Source: Arthrobacter horti (GTDB lineage: Bacteria > Actinomycetota > Actinomycetes > Actinomycetales > Micrococcaceae). From it: DNA of 64,000 bases. Positions within the stretch are counted from its first letter, which is position 1, and the number at the start of each line of letters is the position of its first letter. The notes below the pieces were generated by a model that did no database searches, was not told where the DNA came from, and was given only the letters and a program-made list of their open reading frames with translations. Positions 8,964 through 21,411 of this stretch are shown piece by piece. The DNA lies in the NCBI RefSeq assembly GCF_030731045.1, contig NZ_JAVALS010000010.1, positions 45,044 through 109,043 on the forward strand. The letters run 5' to 3'. Both the position numbers and the translations under genes were made by a program.

Positions 8964-9794
8964 TCAGGCGGGGATGGGGACCACCGTGACGCCGAGCTTC
9001 TCCAGCTCGGAGGCTCCGCCGTCGGGCGCGGTGAGCACCCAGATGCCCTGACGGTGGACGGCCACCGAGTGCTCCCACTGCGAGGCGCGCGAGCTGTCCG
9101 TGGTCACCACGGTCCAGTCGTCCTCCAGGGTCACGGTCTCGATGTCCCCGCGGACCAGCATGGGTTCGATCGCGAAGCACATGCCCGGCTTGACCTTGGG
9201 GCCGCGGTGCTTGCTGCGGTAGTTCAGGACGTCCGGCGCCATGTGCATCTGGGAACCGATGCCGTGCCCGCAGTAGTCCTCCAGGATTCCCAGGGGTTTG
9301 CCCTGCTGGGCGGAGACGTAGTCGTCGATCGCGTCCCCGATGTCCCCCACGTACTTCGCCGTGGCCAGGGCCGCGATGCCGTGCCACATGGCCATGCGGG
9401 TGATCTCGGAGAGCCGGACGTCCTCCGGATCGCCTTCGCCGACGATGACGGTGCGGGCGGAGTCGGCGTTCCAGCCGCGCACGATGCAGCCGCCGTCGAT
9501 CTTCACCACATCGCCAGGTTCCAGGACACGGTTGCCGGGGATTCCGTGGACCACCTCGTCATTGACGGAGGCACAGATGTGCTTGGGGTAGCCGTGGTAA
9601 CCCAGGAAGTTGTACTGGGCGCCGGCGGCGTCCACGACCTCGGCAAAGACGGCGTCGAGTTCATCGGTGGTGACACCGGGCGCCACAGCCGCGACGGCGG
9701 CGTCCAGGGCGCGGCTCAGAAGCTCGCCGGCCTCCTGCATGATGCGCATCTGGGCGTTGCTCTTGTATTCGATCTGGCGTGTGTAAAGTGCCAC
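8964..9794 (-). CDS. map: Methionine aminopeptidase, type I
   Basis: Removes the initiator methionine from nascent proteins in the cytosol. The 276-residue protein has the metal ligands of the pita-bread fold: Asp in KIDGG, Asp in NADSARTV, His in GHGIG, Glu in FAIEPML and Glu in QWEHSVAV. It follows secY-adk on the same strand, the usual spc-operon order, but a strong T-tailed terminator separates it from adk, so it probably has its own promoter. It is the last gene of the ribosomal block in this window; infA does not follow. Confidence 0.96.
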   Translation of the reverse strand: MALYTRQIEYKSNAQMRIMQEAGELLSRALDAAVAAVAPGVTTDELDAVFAEVVDAAGAQYNFLGYHGYPKHICASVNDEVVHGIPGNRVLEPGDVVKIDGGCIVRGWNADSARTVIVGEGDPEDVRLSEITRMAMWHGIAALATAKYVGDIGDAIDDYVSAQQGKPLGILEDYCGHGIGSQMHMAPDVLNYRSKHRGPKVKPGMCFAIEPMLVRGDIETVTLEDDWTVVTTDSSRASQWEHSVAVHRQGIWVLTAPDGGASELEKLGVTVVPIPA

Positions 9795-9843
9795 GATGTT
9801 CCTTCGCTCCGGCCGCCGGGCGGCCTTCTCGACGCTGTCACTG

Positions 9844-9880
9844 AAAAAGTCATGCCCCCGGAGATCTCCGGGGGCATGAC
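9844..9880 (-). terminator. Rho-independent terminator of the secY-adk unit
   Basis: A perfect 32-base palindrome (16-bp arms starting GTCATGCCCC) begins nine bases after the adk stop and is followed on the minus strand by TTTTT. This is the most canonical terminator in the left half and sets map apart from adk. Confidence 0.9.
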
Positions 9881-9888
9881 TGGGGTTC

Positions 9889-10478
9889 TCAGGCTGAGGT
9901 GGTCTCGCCGGCCACGGCCTCGCGGATGGCGTCCATCACGCGGTCGGTGACCTCGTCGATCCCGCCGATCCCGTCCACCCGGCGCAGGATCCCGCGCTCG
10001 GCGTACTTGGCCACGACGGCCTCGGTCTGACCGTGGTAGAGGTCCAGCCGGTGGCGGATGACCGCCTCGTTGTCATCGCTGCGGCCGGTCTCGAGCGCAC
10101 GGCCCAGGAGCCGGGACACCAGTTCCTCGTCGTCCGCGGTGAGCTGCAGTACGACGTCCAGCTTGGTGTGGGTCTCAGAGAGGATGGCGTCCAGCTCATC
10201 CACCTGAGCCACCGTCCGCGGGTAGCCGTCCAGCAGGAAGCCGTCGGCGACATCGCCGTGGCTGAGCCGGTCACGCACCATGCGGTTGGTGACGGAGTCG
10301 GGGACGAAGTCCCCGGCGTCCATGTACTGCTTCGCTTCCAGGCCCAGAGGGGTTTCGCCCTTGACGTTGGCGCGGAAGATGTCGCCCGTGGAGATGGCCA
10401 CCACACCGAGTCGCTCGGAAATCCGCTCGGCCTGGGTTCCCTTGCCGGAGCCGGGGGGACCAATGATCAGCATTCTTG

Positions 10479-10482
<4 letters not shown>
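9889..10482 (-). CDS. adk: Adenylate kinase
   Basis: Interconverts ATP and AMP with two ADP. The 197-residue short form has the P-loop GPPGSGKGTQ at the N-terminus, the AMP site ISTGDIFR, and DGYPRT. The zinc-finger LID of long forms is absent, as in most actinobacterial enzymes. Its start overlaps the secY stop by four bases (ATGA), so expression is coupled to secY. Confidence 0.97.
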
Positions 10483-11789
<1,307 letters not shown>

Positions 11790-11902
11790 GCGTCCTCCTG
11801 AAGGATGTGTGAGGTTGGGAGTGCGGTGGATTCCTGGTTGAACCCGACACCCGAGTCTAACCGTTGTCATGGCCGCGCCAGTAATCAGCGCGGGAAAGCA
11901 CT

Positions 11903-11944
11903 GAACTCCCGGAATCCGGACCATGGTCCGGATTCCGGGAGTTC
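11903..11944 (-). terminator. 42-base perfect palindrome between rplO and secY
   Basis: Two 21-base arms beginning GAACTCCCGGAATCC form a perfect inverted repeat 28 bases after the rplO stop. There is no T run after it on the minus strand. It could end the spc transcript, act as a partial terminator, or be an RNA processing site before secY. Confidence 0.65.
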
Positions 11945-11971
11945 TCAGTGCGCGTTCAGCGGTTCCGGCTC

Positions 11972-12451
11972 TCAGAGAGCGGTGATGGAACCACCGGCGG
12001 CCTGGATCTTCTCAGCAGCGCTGGCGGAGAAGGCGTCCACGGTGACATCGACCTTGACGGTGATCTCGCCGGAGCCCAGCACCTTGACGGGCTGGTTCTT
12101 GCGAACCGCGCCCTTGGCGACCAGATCGGCCACCGTCACGGTGCCACCCTCCGGGAAGAGCTCGCCGAGGCGGTCAAGGTTGACCACCTGGAACTCGACA
12201 CGGAACGGGTTCTTGAAGCCGCGAAGCTTCGGCAGACGCATGTGCAGCGGCAGCTGGCCACCGGCGAAGCCGGCCTTGACCTGGTAGCGCGCCTTGGTGC
12301 CCTTGGTGCCACGACCGGCGGTCTTACCCTTGGACGCCTCACCACGACCCACACGGGTCTTGGCGGTCTTGGCGCCAGCGGCAGGACGCAGGTGGTGAAC
12401 CTTCAGAGCGTGCTGCTTCTCAGTAGCCTCAGCAGTGTTCTTCTCGGTCAT
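11972..12451 (-). CDS. rplO: 50S ribosomal protein L15 (uL15)
   Basis: Large-subunit protein of 159 residues. It shows the glycine/lysine-rich L15 N-terminal region ([21 protein letters not shown]) and the C-terminal domain ending in an alanine-rich helix ([10 protein letters not shown]). The start shares its first base with the rpmD stop. It is the last gene of the contiguous spc ribosomal run before the palindrome and secY. Confidence 0.97.
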   Translation of the reverse strand: MTEKNTAEATEKQHALKVHHLRPAAGAKTAKTRVGRGEASKGKTAGRGTKGTKARYQVKAGFAGGQLPLHMRLPKLRGFKNPFRVEFQVVNLDRLGELFPEGGTVTVADLVAKGAVRKNQPVKVLGSGEITVKVDVTVDAFSASAAEKIQAAGGSITAL

Positions 12452-12657
12452 TACTTCGCCTCCTTGACCTCTACGAGGTGCGGAACCGTGTTGAGCATGC
12501 CCACGGTCACGGCATCAGCGGAGCGGACCACGGTGTGGCCGATGCGCTTGAGGCCGAGGGAGCGAAGGGTGTCCCGCTGGTTCTGCTTGGCGCCGATGAC
12601 GCCCTTGATCTGGGTGATCTCCAACTGAGCGTCGGAGGGGGTCAGGTTCTTTGCCAT
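12451..12657 (-). CDS. rpmD: 50S ribosomal protein L30 (uL30)
   Basis: Large-subunit protein of 68 residues with the family core [11 protein letters not shown] and [16 protein letters not shown]. It sits between rpsE and rplO with a three-base gap on one side and a one-base overlap on the other, as in other spc operons. Confidence 0.97.
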   Translation of the reverse strand: MAKNLTPSDAQLEITQIKGVIGAKQNQRDTLRSLGLKRIGHTVVRSADAVTVGMLNTVPHLVEVKEAK

Positions 12658-12660
12658 GGC

Positions 12661-13365
12661 TCAGGCACCTGCCTTCGGAGCGTTCAGTGCACGCACCAGA
12701 GCGGCCGGAGCGACCTCATCCAGCGGCAGGCCACGACGAGCGGCAACGGCTGCCGGCTCCTCGAGCTGACGCAGGGCCTCAACGGTCGCGTGAACGATGT
12801 TGATGGCGTTGGAGGAACCCAGCGACTTGGAGAGGACGTCGTGGATGCCGACGCACTCGAGCACGGCGCGGACCGGACCACCGGCGATAACACCGGTACC
12901 CGGGGAAGCCGGACGAAGCATGACGACACCAGCGGCGGCCTCGCCCTGGACGCGGTGCGGGATGGTGCTGCCGACGCGCGGGACGCGGAAGAAGGACTTC
13001 TTGGCCTCTTCCACACCCTTGGCGATGGCAGCGGGGACTTCGCGGGCCTTGCCGTAACCGACACCGACCATGCCGTTGCCGTCGCCGACCACCACGAGGG
13101 CGGTGAAGCTGAAGCGGCGGCCACCCTTGACCACCTTGGCAACACGGTTGATGGTTACAACACGCTCAACGAACTGGTTCTTCTCGGCCTCACGGGCGTC
13201 GCGGCCACCACGGCCACCACGCTCGCCGCGGCCACCACGCTCGCCGCGCTCGCCACGACGACCACCACGGCGGTCGTTGTTGCCGGCAGCCTCAGTGGTT
13301 TCAGTTGCAACAGCAGCTGCAGCTTCAGACACCTGGGTTTCCTTTTCGTTGTTCACTTCGGTCAC
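12661..13365 (-). CDS. rpsE: 30S ribosomal protein S5 (uS5) with RGG-rich N-terminal extension
   Basis: Small-subunit protein with roles in decoding accuracy. The conserved part starts near residue 62 ([20 protein letters not shown]) and continues through [12 protein letters not shown] and [12 protein letters not shown]. Before it lie about 60 extra residues: an acidic, alanine-rich start and then a run of GGRRGER/RGGRGG units. At 234 residues it is much longer than the roughly 167 of the E. coli protein. Its start overlaps the rplR stop by four bases. Confidence 0.97.
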   Translation of the reverse strand: MTEVNNEKETQVSEAAAAVATETTEAAGNNDRRGGRRGERGERGGRGERGGRGGRDAREAEKNQFVERVVTINRVAKVVKGGRRFSFTALVVVGDGNGMVGVGYGKAREVPAAIAKGVEEAKKSFFRVPRVGSTIPHRVQGEAAAGVVMLRPASPGTGVIAGGPVRAVLECVGIHDVLSKSLGSSNAINIVHATVEALRQLEEPAAVAARRGLPLDEVAPAALVRALNAPKAGA

Positions 13366-13745
13366 AGTGCCAGGCCCCCTTCACGAGCGCCGTCGGCGAC
13401 GGCGGCGATACGGCCGTGGTACTTGTTGCCACCGCGGTCGAAGACCACGGCCTCAACACCGGCTGCCTTGGCACGCTCGGCGACGAGCTCGCCGACGCGC
13501 TTGGCCTTGGCGGTCTTGTCGCCCTCGAAGGAGCGCAGCTCGGCTTCCATGGTGGAGGCAGAGGCCAGCGTCTTGGCGATGGTGTCGTCCACGACCTGCA
13601 CGAACACGTGACGGGCGGAGCGGTTGACAATCAGACGCGGGCGGGCCGGGGTACCGGAGATCCGCTTGCGGATGCGCAGCTGACGACGAGCGCGGGAGGC
13701 GCTCTTGTTCTTGCTGTTGCGCTTCTTGTTGATGCTGATGGCCAT
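13362..13745 (-). CDS. rplR: 50S ribosomal protein L18 (uL18)
   Basis: 5S rRNA-binding protein of 127 residues with a basic N-terminus ([17 protein letters not shown]) and the core [17 protein letters not shown]. It lies two bases after rplF and overlaps rpsE by four bases. Confidence 0.97.
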   Translation of the reverse strand: MAISINKKRNSKNKSASRARRQLRIRKRISGTPARPRLIVNRSARHVFVQVVDDTIAKTLASASTMEAELRSFEGDKTAKAKRVGELVAERAKAAGVEAVVFDRGGNKYHGRIAAVADGAREGGLAL

Positions 13746-13747
13746 GG

Positions 13748-14284
13748 TTACTTACCAGCCTTTCCGACCTTGCGGCGGATGACCTCGCCGGCGTAACGGA
13801 TACCCTTGCCCTTGTAGGGGTCGGGCTTGCGCAGCTTGCGGATGTTGGCGGAAACCTCGCCCACCTGCTGCTTGTCGATGCCGGCAACAGAGAACTTGGT
13901 CGGGCCTTCCACCGCAAAGGTGATGCCGGCCGGAGCCACGATGTTGACCGGGTGGCTGTAGCCCAGAGCGAACTCCAGGTCAGAACCCTTGGCCTGCACA
14001 CGGTAACCGGTGCCGACGATTTCCAGCTTCTTCTCGTAACCCTTGGTCACGCCTTCGATCATGTTGGCGAGCAGGGTACGGGTCAGGCCGTGCAGCGAAC
14101 GAGCAACGCGCTCGTCGTTGGGACGGGTGACCGTCAGGGTGCTCTCCTCGAGAGCGACCTCGATGGGGCTGGCCACGGTGTGGCTCAGTTCGCCCTTGGC
14201 ACCCTTGATGGTGACAACGGCGCCGTCGATGTTGACCTCAACGCCAGCCGGAACGGTGATGGGGAGACGTCCAATACGCGACAT
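13748..14284 (-). CDS. rplF: 50S ribosomal protein L6 (uL6)
   Basis: Large-subunit protein near the factor-binding site, 178 residues, close to the family norm. It starts MSRIGRLPI, has two tandem L6 repeats, and ends with the conserved [12 protein letters not shown] region that contacts 23S rRNA. It follows rpsH by 18 bases in the spc order. Confidence 0.98.
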   Translation of the reverse strand: MSRIGRLPITVPAGVEVNIDGAVVTIKGAKGELSHTVASPIEVALEESTLTVTRPNDERVARSLHGLTRTLLANMIEGVTKGYEKKLEIVGTGYRVQAKGSDLEFALGYSHPVNIVAPAGITFAVEGPTKFSVAGIDKQQVGEVSANIRKLRKPDPYKGKGIRYAGEVIRRKVGKAGK

Positions 14285-14302
14285 TCTTCTCTTCCTTTCC
14301 CG

Positions 14303-14701
14303 TTACCAGACGTAAGCGAGGACTTCGCCGCCCACGCCCTTCTTGCCGGCCTGCTTGTCAGTCAGGAGGCCGGAAGAGGTGGACAGGATAGCGATGCCCA
14401 GGCCACCCAGCACGTGCGGCAGGTTGGTGGACTTCGCGTAAACGCGGAGACCGGGCTTGGAGATACGGCGGACGCCAGCGATGGAACGCTCGCGGCTCGG
14501 ACCGAACTTCAGGGTGATGGTCAGCGTCTTGCCAACGCGTGCTTCCTCTTCCTTCCACTCCGAGATGTAACCCTCGGACTTCAGGATGTCGGCGATGCGG
14601 GCCTTCAGCTTGGAGTACGGCATGGACACGGTGTCGTGGTGTGCCGAGTTTGCATTGCGCAGACGCGTGAGCATGTCTGCGACAGGATCAGTCATAGTCA
14701 T
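14303..14701 (-). CDS. rpsH: 30S ribosomal protein S8 (uS8)
   Basis: 16S rRNA-binding assembly protein of 132 residues starting [18 protein letters not shown] and ending with GGEVLAYVW. In E. coli S8 represses the spc operon. The gap before it holds no rpsN, which usually lies between rplE and rpsH. Confidence 0.98.
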   Translation of the reverse strand: MTMTDPVADMLTRLRNANSAHHDTVSMPYSKLKARIADILKSEGYISEWKEEEARVGKTLTITLKFGPSRERSIAGVRRISKPGLRVYAKSTNLPHVLGGLGIAILSTSSGLLTDKQAGKKGVGGEVLAYVW

Positions 14702-14766
14702 GTGGGCTCTTGCCCTTCCTCGTACTGGTTTCCCCCGGCTGAGCCGGTGGACCTTCTACGTAGTGA

Positions 14767-15345
14767 TTAGTCTTCGGTCTTGAACGGGAAGCCGAGGTGC
14801 TTGAGCAGCGCGCGGCCTTCCTCGTCGGTCTTCGCGGTGGTGACAACCGTGATGTCCATACCGCGGACGCGGTCGATGGCATCCTGATCGATCTCGTGGA
14901 ACATGACCTGCTCCGTGAGGCCGAAGGTGTAGTTGCCGTTACCGTCGAACTGCTTGCCGTTCAGGCCGCGGAAGTCGCGGATACGGGGCAGTGCGAGGGT
15001 GACCAGACGGTCAAGGAATTCCCACATGCGGTCGCCACGGAGGGTGGCGTGAGCACCGATCGGCATGCCTTCGCGCAGCTTGAACTGAGCGATGGACTTA
15101 CGGGCCTTGGTCACCTGCGGCTTCTGACCGGTGATCGCGGTCAGGTCGCGCACGGCGCCTTCGATGAGCTTGGAATCCTTGGCGGCGTCGCCGACACCCA
15201 TGTTCACGACGACCTTCACGAGGCGCGGAACCTGGTTGACGTTCTCGTACTTGAACTCATCCTGCAGGGACTGCTTGATGTTCTCGGCGTACTTGGTCTT
15301 CAGACGCGGGACGATCTTCACCGGGGTCTCGAGAGTCTCAGTCAT
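14767..15345 (-). CDS. rplE: 50S ribosomal protein L5 (uL5)
   Basis: 5S rRNA-binding protein of 192 residues. Conserved blocks include [25 protein letters not shown] and [13 protein letters not shown]. It overlaps rplX by one base and is followed by a 65-base gap before rpsH in which no S14 frame is visible. Confidence 0.98.
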   Translation of the reverse strand: MTETLETPVKIVPRLKTKYAENIKQSLQDEFKYENVNQVPRLVKVVVNMGVGDAAKDSKLIEGAVRDLTAITGQKPQVTKARKSIAQFKLREGMPIGAHATLRGDRMWEFLDRLVTLALPRIRDFRGLNGKQFDGNGNYTFGLTEQVMFHEIDQDAIDRVRGMDITVVTTAKTDEEGRALLKHLGFPFKTED

Positions 15346-15707
15346 CAGATGTCCTTCCCAGAGGCCTTGGCCACGCGGACGCGAACTTCACGCTCGACGC
15401 CGTTGCGCTCGACCTTCTCGACACGGAAGCCGACGCGGGTGGGCTTCTTGGTGGACGGGTCAACGAGTGCCACGTTGGAGATGTGCAGCGGGGCCTCAAC
15501 CTGCTCGATACCACCGGTGGTGGTGCCGCGCTGGGTCTGGCCGGCCTTCACGTGCTTGGTGACGCGGTTGATGCCCTCGACGAGCACACGGTTGGTCTCC
15601 GGGAACACACGCAGAACCTTGCCCTGCTTGCCACGGTCTCCGCCACGGGACTGGCGGGCACCGGTGATGACCTGGACGAGATCGCCCTTCTTGATCTTTG
15701 CACCCAT
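15345..15707 (-). CDS. rplX: 50S ribosomal protein L24 (uL24)
   Basis: Assembly-initiator protein of 120 residues with the KOW motif near the N-terminus ([21 protein letters not shown]) and the EGINRVTKH segment. It lies two bases after rplN. Confidence 0.98.
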   Translation of the reverse strand: MGAKIKKGDLVQVITGARQSRGGDRGKQGKVLRVFPETNRVLVEGINRVTKHVKAGQTQRGTTTGGIEQVEAPLHISNVALVDPSTKKPTRVGFRVEKVERNGVEREVRVRVAKASGKDI

Positions 15708-15709
15708 AG

Positions 15710-16081
15710 TTACAGCACCTCCGGGGCCAGAGAAACGATCTTCATGAACTTCTTGTCGCGAAGCTCACGGCCGACCGGGCCGAAGATACGGGTGCCGCGG
15801 GGCTCCCCGTCCGTGTTCTTCAGGATGACGGCTGCGTTCTCATCGAACTTGATGTAGGAACCGTCCGGACGACGGCGCTCCTTACGGGTGCGAACGACGA
15901 CGGCCTTGACGACGTCGCCCTTCTTGACGTTTCCGCCAGGGATCGCGTCCTTGACGGTGGCGACGATGACGTCGCCGATGCTTGCGTAGCGGCGGCCCGA
16001 TCCACCGAGAACACGGATGGTGAGGATTTCCTTGGCACCCGTGTTGTCGGCGACCTTAAGCCGCGACTCCTGCTGAATCAA
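15710..16081 (-). CDS. rplN: 50S ribosomal protein L14 (uL14)
   Basis: Large-subunit interface protein of 123 residues ([17 protein letters not shown], then [16 protein letters not shown]). The start codon is TTG, with AAGGAG six bases upstream; no ATG or GTG gives a better fit to the family start. It is the first ribosomal gene after the UvrA-like insertion and has a leader of about 300 bases, so it probably has its own promoter. Confidence 0.97.
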   Translation of the reverse strand: MIQQESRLKVADNTGAKEILTIRVLGGSGRRYASIGDVIVATVKDAIPGGNVKKGDVVKAVVVRTRKERRRPDGSYIKFDENAAVILKNTDGEPRGTRIFGPVGRELRDKKFMKIVSLAPEVL

Positions 16082-16319
16082 TGTTTACTCCTTGCGTCGC
16101 GCTGGTTCCCACGCTGAAAAACTGCATACAGCGCGAGCCTTGCGGAACGGTTACTGGGGTGTCTCTGCCCTGCCTGGATTTTGCCAGAACAGGGTTGAAC
16201 CTCCGTTCCAGGCGCATCTGGGCCCCCTTGGCCGGGGACCGGCCCTGAGGCAGTATGCGCTGGCACGAAAGTTTCACGAGGATTTGTCCGGGCGCATGAC
16301 GCACCCATACAAGCTCAAT

Positions 16320-16325
16320 ATCCTA
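16320..16325 (-). promoter_or_regulatory. Candidate extended -10 element for rplN (TGATAGGAT)
   Basis: On the minus strand TAGGAT is preceded by TGA, giving an extended -10 look. No convincing -35 hexamer lies at the right distance. A promoter is needed here because non-ribosomal sequence separates rplN from the S10 operon. Confidence 0.3.
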
Positions 16326-16370
16326 TCACAGCTCGCAATAACCCAGGATCGGGCGGTCCGTCAAGGAACC

Positions 16371-16385
16371 CCGCCCGTGGGGCGG
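16371..16385 (-). terminator. Weak hairpin directly after the UvrA-like stop
   Basis: CCGCCC and GGGCGG pair around a three-base loop one base downstream of the stop codon, followed by GGTTCCTT on the minus strand. The stem is short and the T run poor. Confidence 0.35.
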
Positions 16386-16386
16386 C

Positions 16387-18669
<2,283 letters not shown>

Positions 18670-18761
18670 GGGACACCTCTCGGATCTGGGATCATGGGCC
18701 TGCGCGGAGCGCTCCCCCGCACGGCTGATCACAGAATACCGGCGCCGTCCGACGTTAAGCG

Positions 18762-18798
18762 GAAGACCCCCGTTCCCTGGGCGGGAACGGGGGTCTTC
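18762..18798 (-). terminator. Terminator of the S10 operon after rpsQ
   Basis: A perfect 16-bp stem (GAAGACCCCCGTTCCC and its complement) with a five-base loop lies about 80 bases after the rpsQ stop. The tail has only TTAA. It separates the S10 operon from the UvrA-like gene. Confidence 0.75.
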
Positions 18799-18801
18799 AC
18801 G

Positions 18802-18865
18802 GTGCTCCGTCAACACAGTGCTCTGTCAACACTGTGCTCTGCAGAGGCTGTGCTCCGTGGAGTCC
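18802..18865. repeat. Four imperfect 16-base tandem repeats after rpsQ
   Basis: Units read GTGCTCCGTCAACACA, GTGCTCTGTCAACACT, GTGCTCTGCAGAGGCT and a diverged GTGCTCCGTGGAGTCC. They fill the stretch between the rpsQ stop and the S10 terminator and are noncoding. Confidence 0.7.
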
Positions 18866-18875
18866 TGAGGAAGGC

Positions 18876-19169
18876 TTACTTGGCCTTCTCGAGGATCTCC
18901 ACCAGGCGCCAGCGCTTGGTGGCGGAGAGCGGGCGGGTCTCGGCGAGGAGAACCAGGTCGCCGATGCCGGCGGTGTTCTCTTCGTCGTGAGCCTTGATCT
19001 TGGACGTGCGGCGGATGACCTTGCCGTACAGAGCGTGCTTCACGCGGTCCTCGACCTCGACGACGATGGTCTTCTCCATCTTGTCGGAGACCACGTAACC
19101 GCGACGCGTCTTGCGGTAACCGCGCTGCTGCGCAGTGGCTTCCGTCACGTTCTGATCCTTTTCACTCAC
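18876..19169 (-). CDS. rpsQ: 30S ribosomal protein S17 (uS17)
   Basis: 16S rRNA-binding protein of 97 residues with the family blocks [22 protein letters not shown] and [13 protein letters not shown]. The N-terminus has about ten extra residues. Its start overlaps the rpmC stop by four bases. It is the last S10-operon gene here; rplN is 2.8 kb away. Confidence 0.97.
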   Translation of the reverse strand: MSEKDQNVTEATAQQRGYRKTRRGYVVSDKMEKTIVVEVEDRVKHALYGKVIRRTSKIKAHDEENTAGIGDLVLLAETRPLSATKRWRLVEILEKAK

Positions 19170-19495
19170 TTGGCGTCCTCCTCGGTCTCGGCAACCTCAG
19201 CCGCCTCAGCCTTCTTGGAAGCCTTCTTGGCCTTCTTCTCTTCCTTGGCCTCGACCACGGGAGCGGGCTCCGGGCGAATGCCCAGCTCGCGCTCACGCAG
19301 AACCGTGTAGATGCGAGCGATGTCGCGCTTCACGGACTTCAGACGACCATGGTTCTCCAGCTGACCAGTGGCGGACTGGAAACGCAGGTTGAACAGTTCC
19401 TCCTTGGCCTTGCGGAGCTCAGCAACGAGGCGCTCGCTGTCGAGCCCGTCCAGCTGTGCCGGGGCCAGATCCTTGGATCCAACTGCCATTCTCAT
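19166..19495 (-). CDS. rpmC: 50S ribosomal protein L29 (uL29) with a long charged C-terminal tail
   Basis: Protein near the exit tunnel. The family core ([18 protein letters not shown], then [16 protein letters not shown]) ends near residue 75. About 34 more residues, rich in Ala, Glu and Lys, follow, giving 109 in total against the usual 60-70. The first ATG overlaps the rplP stop by four bases; an ATG two codons later is an alternative start. Confidence 0.96.
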   Translation of the reverse strand: MRMAVGSKDLAPAQLDGLDSERLVAELRKAKEELFNLRFQSATGQLENHGRLKSVKRDIARIYTVLRERELGIRPEPAPVVEAKEEKKAKKASKKAEAAEVAETEEDAK

Positions 19496-19908
19496 TCACC
19501 ACCTTCGCGACGCACGATGCGCGCCTTCAACGGGAGCTTGTGGATTGCCAGGCGCAGGGCCTCGCGTGCCACCTCTTCGTTCACACCGGAGAGTTCAAAG
19601 AGAACTCGTCCCGGCTTGACGTTGGCGACCCACCACTCGGGGGAACCCTTACCGGAACCCATGCGGGTTTCGGCGGGCTTCTTGGTCAGCGGGCGGTCCG
19701 GGTAGATGTTGATCCAGACCTTACCGCCACGCTTGATGTGACGGGTCATGGCGATACGTGCAGATTCAATCTGACGGTTCGTCACGTAGGCCGGGGTCAG
19801 CGCCTGGATACCGAACTCACCGAAGGTGACCGCGGTGCCACCGGTGGCAGCGCCGGAACGACCCGGGTGGTGCTGCTTACGGTGCTTGACTCGACGTGGG
19901 ATCAGCAT
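19492..19908 (-). CDS. rplP: 50S ribosomal protein L16 (uL16)
   Basis: Protein of the A-site region of the large subunit, 138 residues. It starts [13 protein letters not shown] and shows [26 protein letters not shown] and VKPGRVLFE, all standard. It begins directly after the rpsC stop and overlaps rpmC. Confidence 0.98.
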   Translation of the reverse strand: MLIPRRVKHRKQHHPGRSGAATGGTAVTFGEFGIQALTPAYVTNRQIESARIAMTRHIKRGGKVWINIYPDRPLTKKPAETRMGSGKGSPEWWVANVKPGRVLFELSGVNEEVAREALRLAIHKLPLKARIVRREGGE

Positions 19909-20712
19909 TTAAGCCTGTCCTCCTTCTGCGGCCTCGGCAGCCGGAGCAGCCGGAGCTGCGTCGGCGGCCGGGCGGTCGTTACGACGGCGACGCTCGCCAC
20001 CGGGGCGACCGGCGCGGTCCCCACCACGGGGGCCACGGGACGGGGCTGCAGCCTGCTGGGCGGCAAGCTCCTTGGCGGTCACATCGCCCTTGTAGATCCA
20101 GACCTTCACGCCGATGCGGCCGAAGGTGGTCTTGGCCTCGTAGAAGCCGTAGTCGATGTTGGCGCGCAGGGTGTGCAGCGGCACGCGACCCTCACGGTAG
20201 AACTCCGAGCGGGACATTTCAGCGCCACCCAGACGACCGGAGCAAGCGACACGGATGCCCTTGGCGCCGGCGCGCTGCGCGGACTGCATGGCCTTCTTCA
20301 TCGCACGGCGGAACGCCACGCGGGAAGAGAGCTGCTCGGCGATGCCCTGAGCGACAAGCTGAGCCTCGATCTCGGGGTTCTTGACCTCGAGGATGTTCAG
20401 CTGAACCTGCTTGCCCGTGAGCTTCTCCAGCTCGCCGCGGATGCGGTCGGCTTCAGCACCACGGCGGCCGATGACGATACCCGGGCGGGCGGTGTGGATG
20501 TCCACACGCACACGGTCACGGGTGCGCTCGATCTCGACCTTGGCGATGCCTGCGCGCTCCATGCCGGTGGTCATGAGCTCACGGATCTTGACGTCCTCAC
20601 GAACGAAGTCCTTGTAGCGCTGACCGGGCTTGTTGCTGTCGGCGAACCAGTGCGAGATGTGGTTGGTGGTGATGCCGAGTCGGAACCCGTTCGGGTTTAC
20701 TTTCTGTCCCAC
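19909..20712 (-). CDS. rpsC: 30S ribosomal protein S3 (uS3) with a basic then alanine-rich C-terminal tail
   Basis: Small-subunit protein near the mRNA entry. It starts [13 protein letters not shown], has a KH domain with [14 protein letters not shown], and the S3 C-terminal domain ([17 protein letters not shown]). The last 55 residues are a tail with [19 protein letters not shown] followed by Ala/Pro-rich sequence, giving 267 residues against 233 in E. coli. It abuts rplV and rplP. Confidence 0.98.
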   Translation of the reverse strand: MGQKVNPNGFRLGITTNHISHWFADSNKPGQRYKDFVREDVKIRELMTTGMERAGIAKVEIERTRDRVRVDIHTARPGIVIGRRGAEADRIRGELEKLTGKQVQLNILEVKNPEIEAQLVAQGIAEQLSSRVAFRRAMKKAMQSAQRAGAKGIRVACSGRLGGAEMSRSEFYREGRVPLHTLRANIDYGFYEAKTTFGRIGVKVWIYKGDVTAKELAAQQAAAPSRGPRGGDRAGRPGGERRRRNDRPAADAAPAAPAAEAAEGGQA

Positions 20713-21078
20713 TTAGCGGGCCTCCTCGTTCTCCGGGGTAGCGACAACCACGGTGATGTGGCTGGTGCGCTTCTTGATCTGGAAGGCACGACCCTGAGCA
20801 CGCGGCTGGAACCGCTTCATGGTCGGACCCTCATCAACAAACGCCTCGCTGATGAACAGATCGTTCTCGTCGAACGCCACACCGTCGCGGTCCGCGAGGA
20901 CGCGGGCGTTGGCGATGGCGGACTGAACAACCTTGTAGACCGGCTCCGAAGCTGCCTGCTGGGCAAACTTCAGGATCGCCAGAGCCTCATTCGCCTGCTT
21001 GCCACGAACAAGGTTGACGACGCGCCGGGCCTTCATAGGCGTTACGCGGATGTGACGCGCAATAGCCTTGGCTTCCAT
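20713..21078 (-). CDS. rplV: 50S ribosomal protein L22 (uL22)
   Basis: Exit-tunnel protein of 121 residues with [17 protein letters not shown] and a tunnel-facing beta hairpin ([19 protein letters not shown]). Family mutations in this hairpin affect macrolide response; nothing unusual is seen here. Confidence 0.98.
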   Translation of the reverse strand: MEAKAIARHIRVTPMKARRVVNLVRGKQANEALAILKFAQQAASEPVYKVVQSAIANARVLADRDGVAFDENDLFISEAFVDEGPTMKRFQPRAQGRAFQIKKRTSHITVVVATPENEEAR

Positions 21079-21117
21079 TGCTTTCCTTCTCTCGTCTTAA
21101 GACCGAGGTCAGGCGCC

Positions 21118-21399
21118 TTAGCGGCGCTTGCCCTTGCGGTCGTCCTTCACGTGGCCGCGGAAAGTCCGCGTCGGGGCGAATTCGCCGAGCTTGTGCCCGA
21201 CCATCGACTCCGTGATGAAAACCGGCACGTGCTTGCGTCCGTCGTGCACGGCGATCGTGTGACCCAGCATGTCCGGGATGATCATCGAGCGACGGGACCA
21301 CGTCTTGATGACGTTCTTGGTGCCCTTTTCGTTCTCCTTGGCGACCTTCACGAAGAGGTGCTGGTCAACGAAAGGACCTTTCTTCAGGCTGCGTGGCAT
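21118..21399 (-). CDS. rpsS: 30S ribosomal protein S19 (uS19)
   Basis: Protein of the 30S head, 93 residues, starting [15 protein letters not shown] and containing [23 protein letters not shown]. It sits 12 bases after rplB and 39 before rplV. Confidence 0.98.
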   Translation of the reverse strand: MPRSLKKGPFVDQHLFVKVAKENEKGTKNVIKTWSRRSMIIPDMLGHTIAVHDGRKHVPVFITESMVGHKLGEFAPTRTFRGHVKDDRKGKRR

Positions 21400-21411
21400 G
21401 TTTCCAGGCTC

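Larger units (their letters stand above)
16082..16386 (-). other. Intergenic leader upstream of rplN
   Basis: This 305-base gap between the UvrA-like gene and rplN holds no gene I can support. Short frames in it have no ribosome site. It contains a weak hairpin at the UvrA-like stop and a candidate extended -10 for rplN, leaving a long 5' leader of about 230 bases. Confidence 0.6.

Noticed and set aside
7423..9387. 654-residue minus-strand frame across the amidohydrolase gene and map
   Set aside because: Its upstream part runs through map in another frame and its downstream part is antisense to the amidohydrolase gene; no homology visible.
11790..11924. Longer SecY start upstream of the TTG
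   Set aside because: The 45 extra residues do not resemble SecY and have no ribosome site, while the TTG has AGGAGGA directly before it.
11903..11944. Phage or IS attachment site at the 42-base palindrome
   Set aside because: No integrase, direct repeat or element border is nearby; an RNA hairpin explains it.
18802..18865. CRISPR array at the 16-base repeats
   Set aside because: Units are contiguous without spacers, too short, and no cas gene is present.
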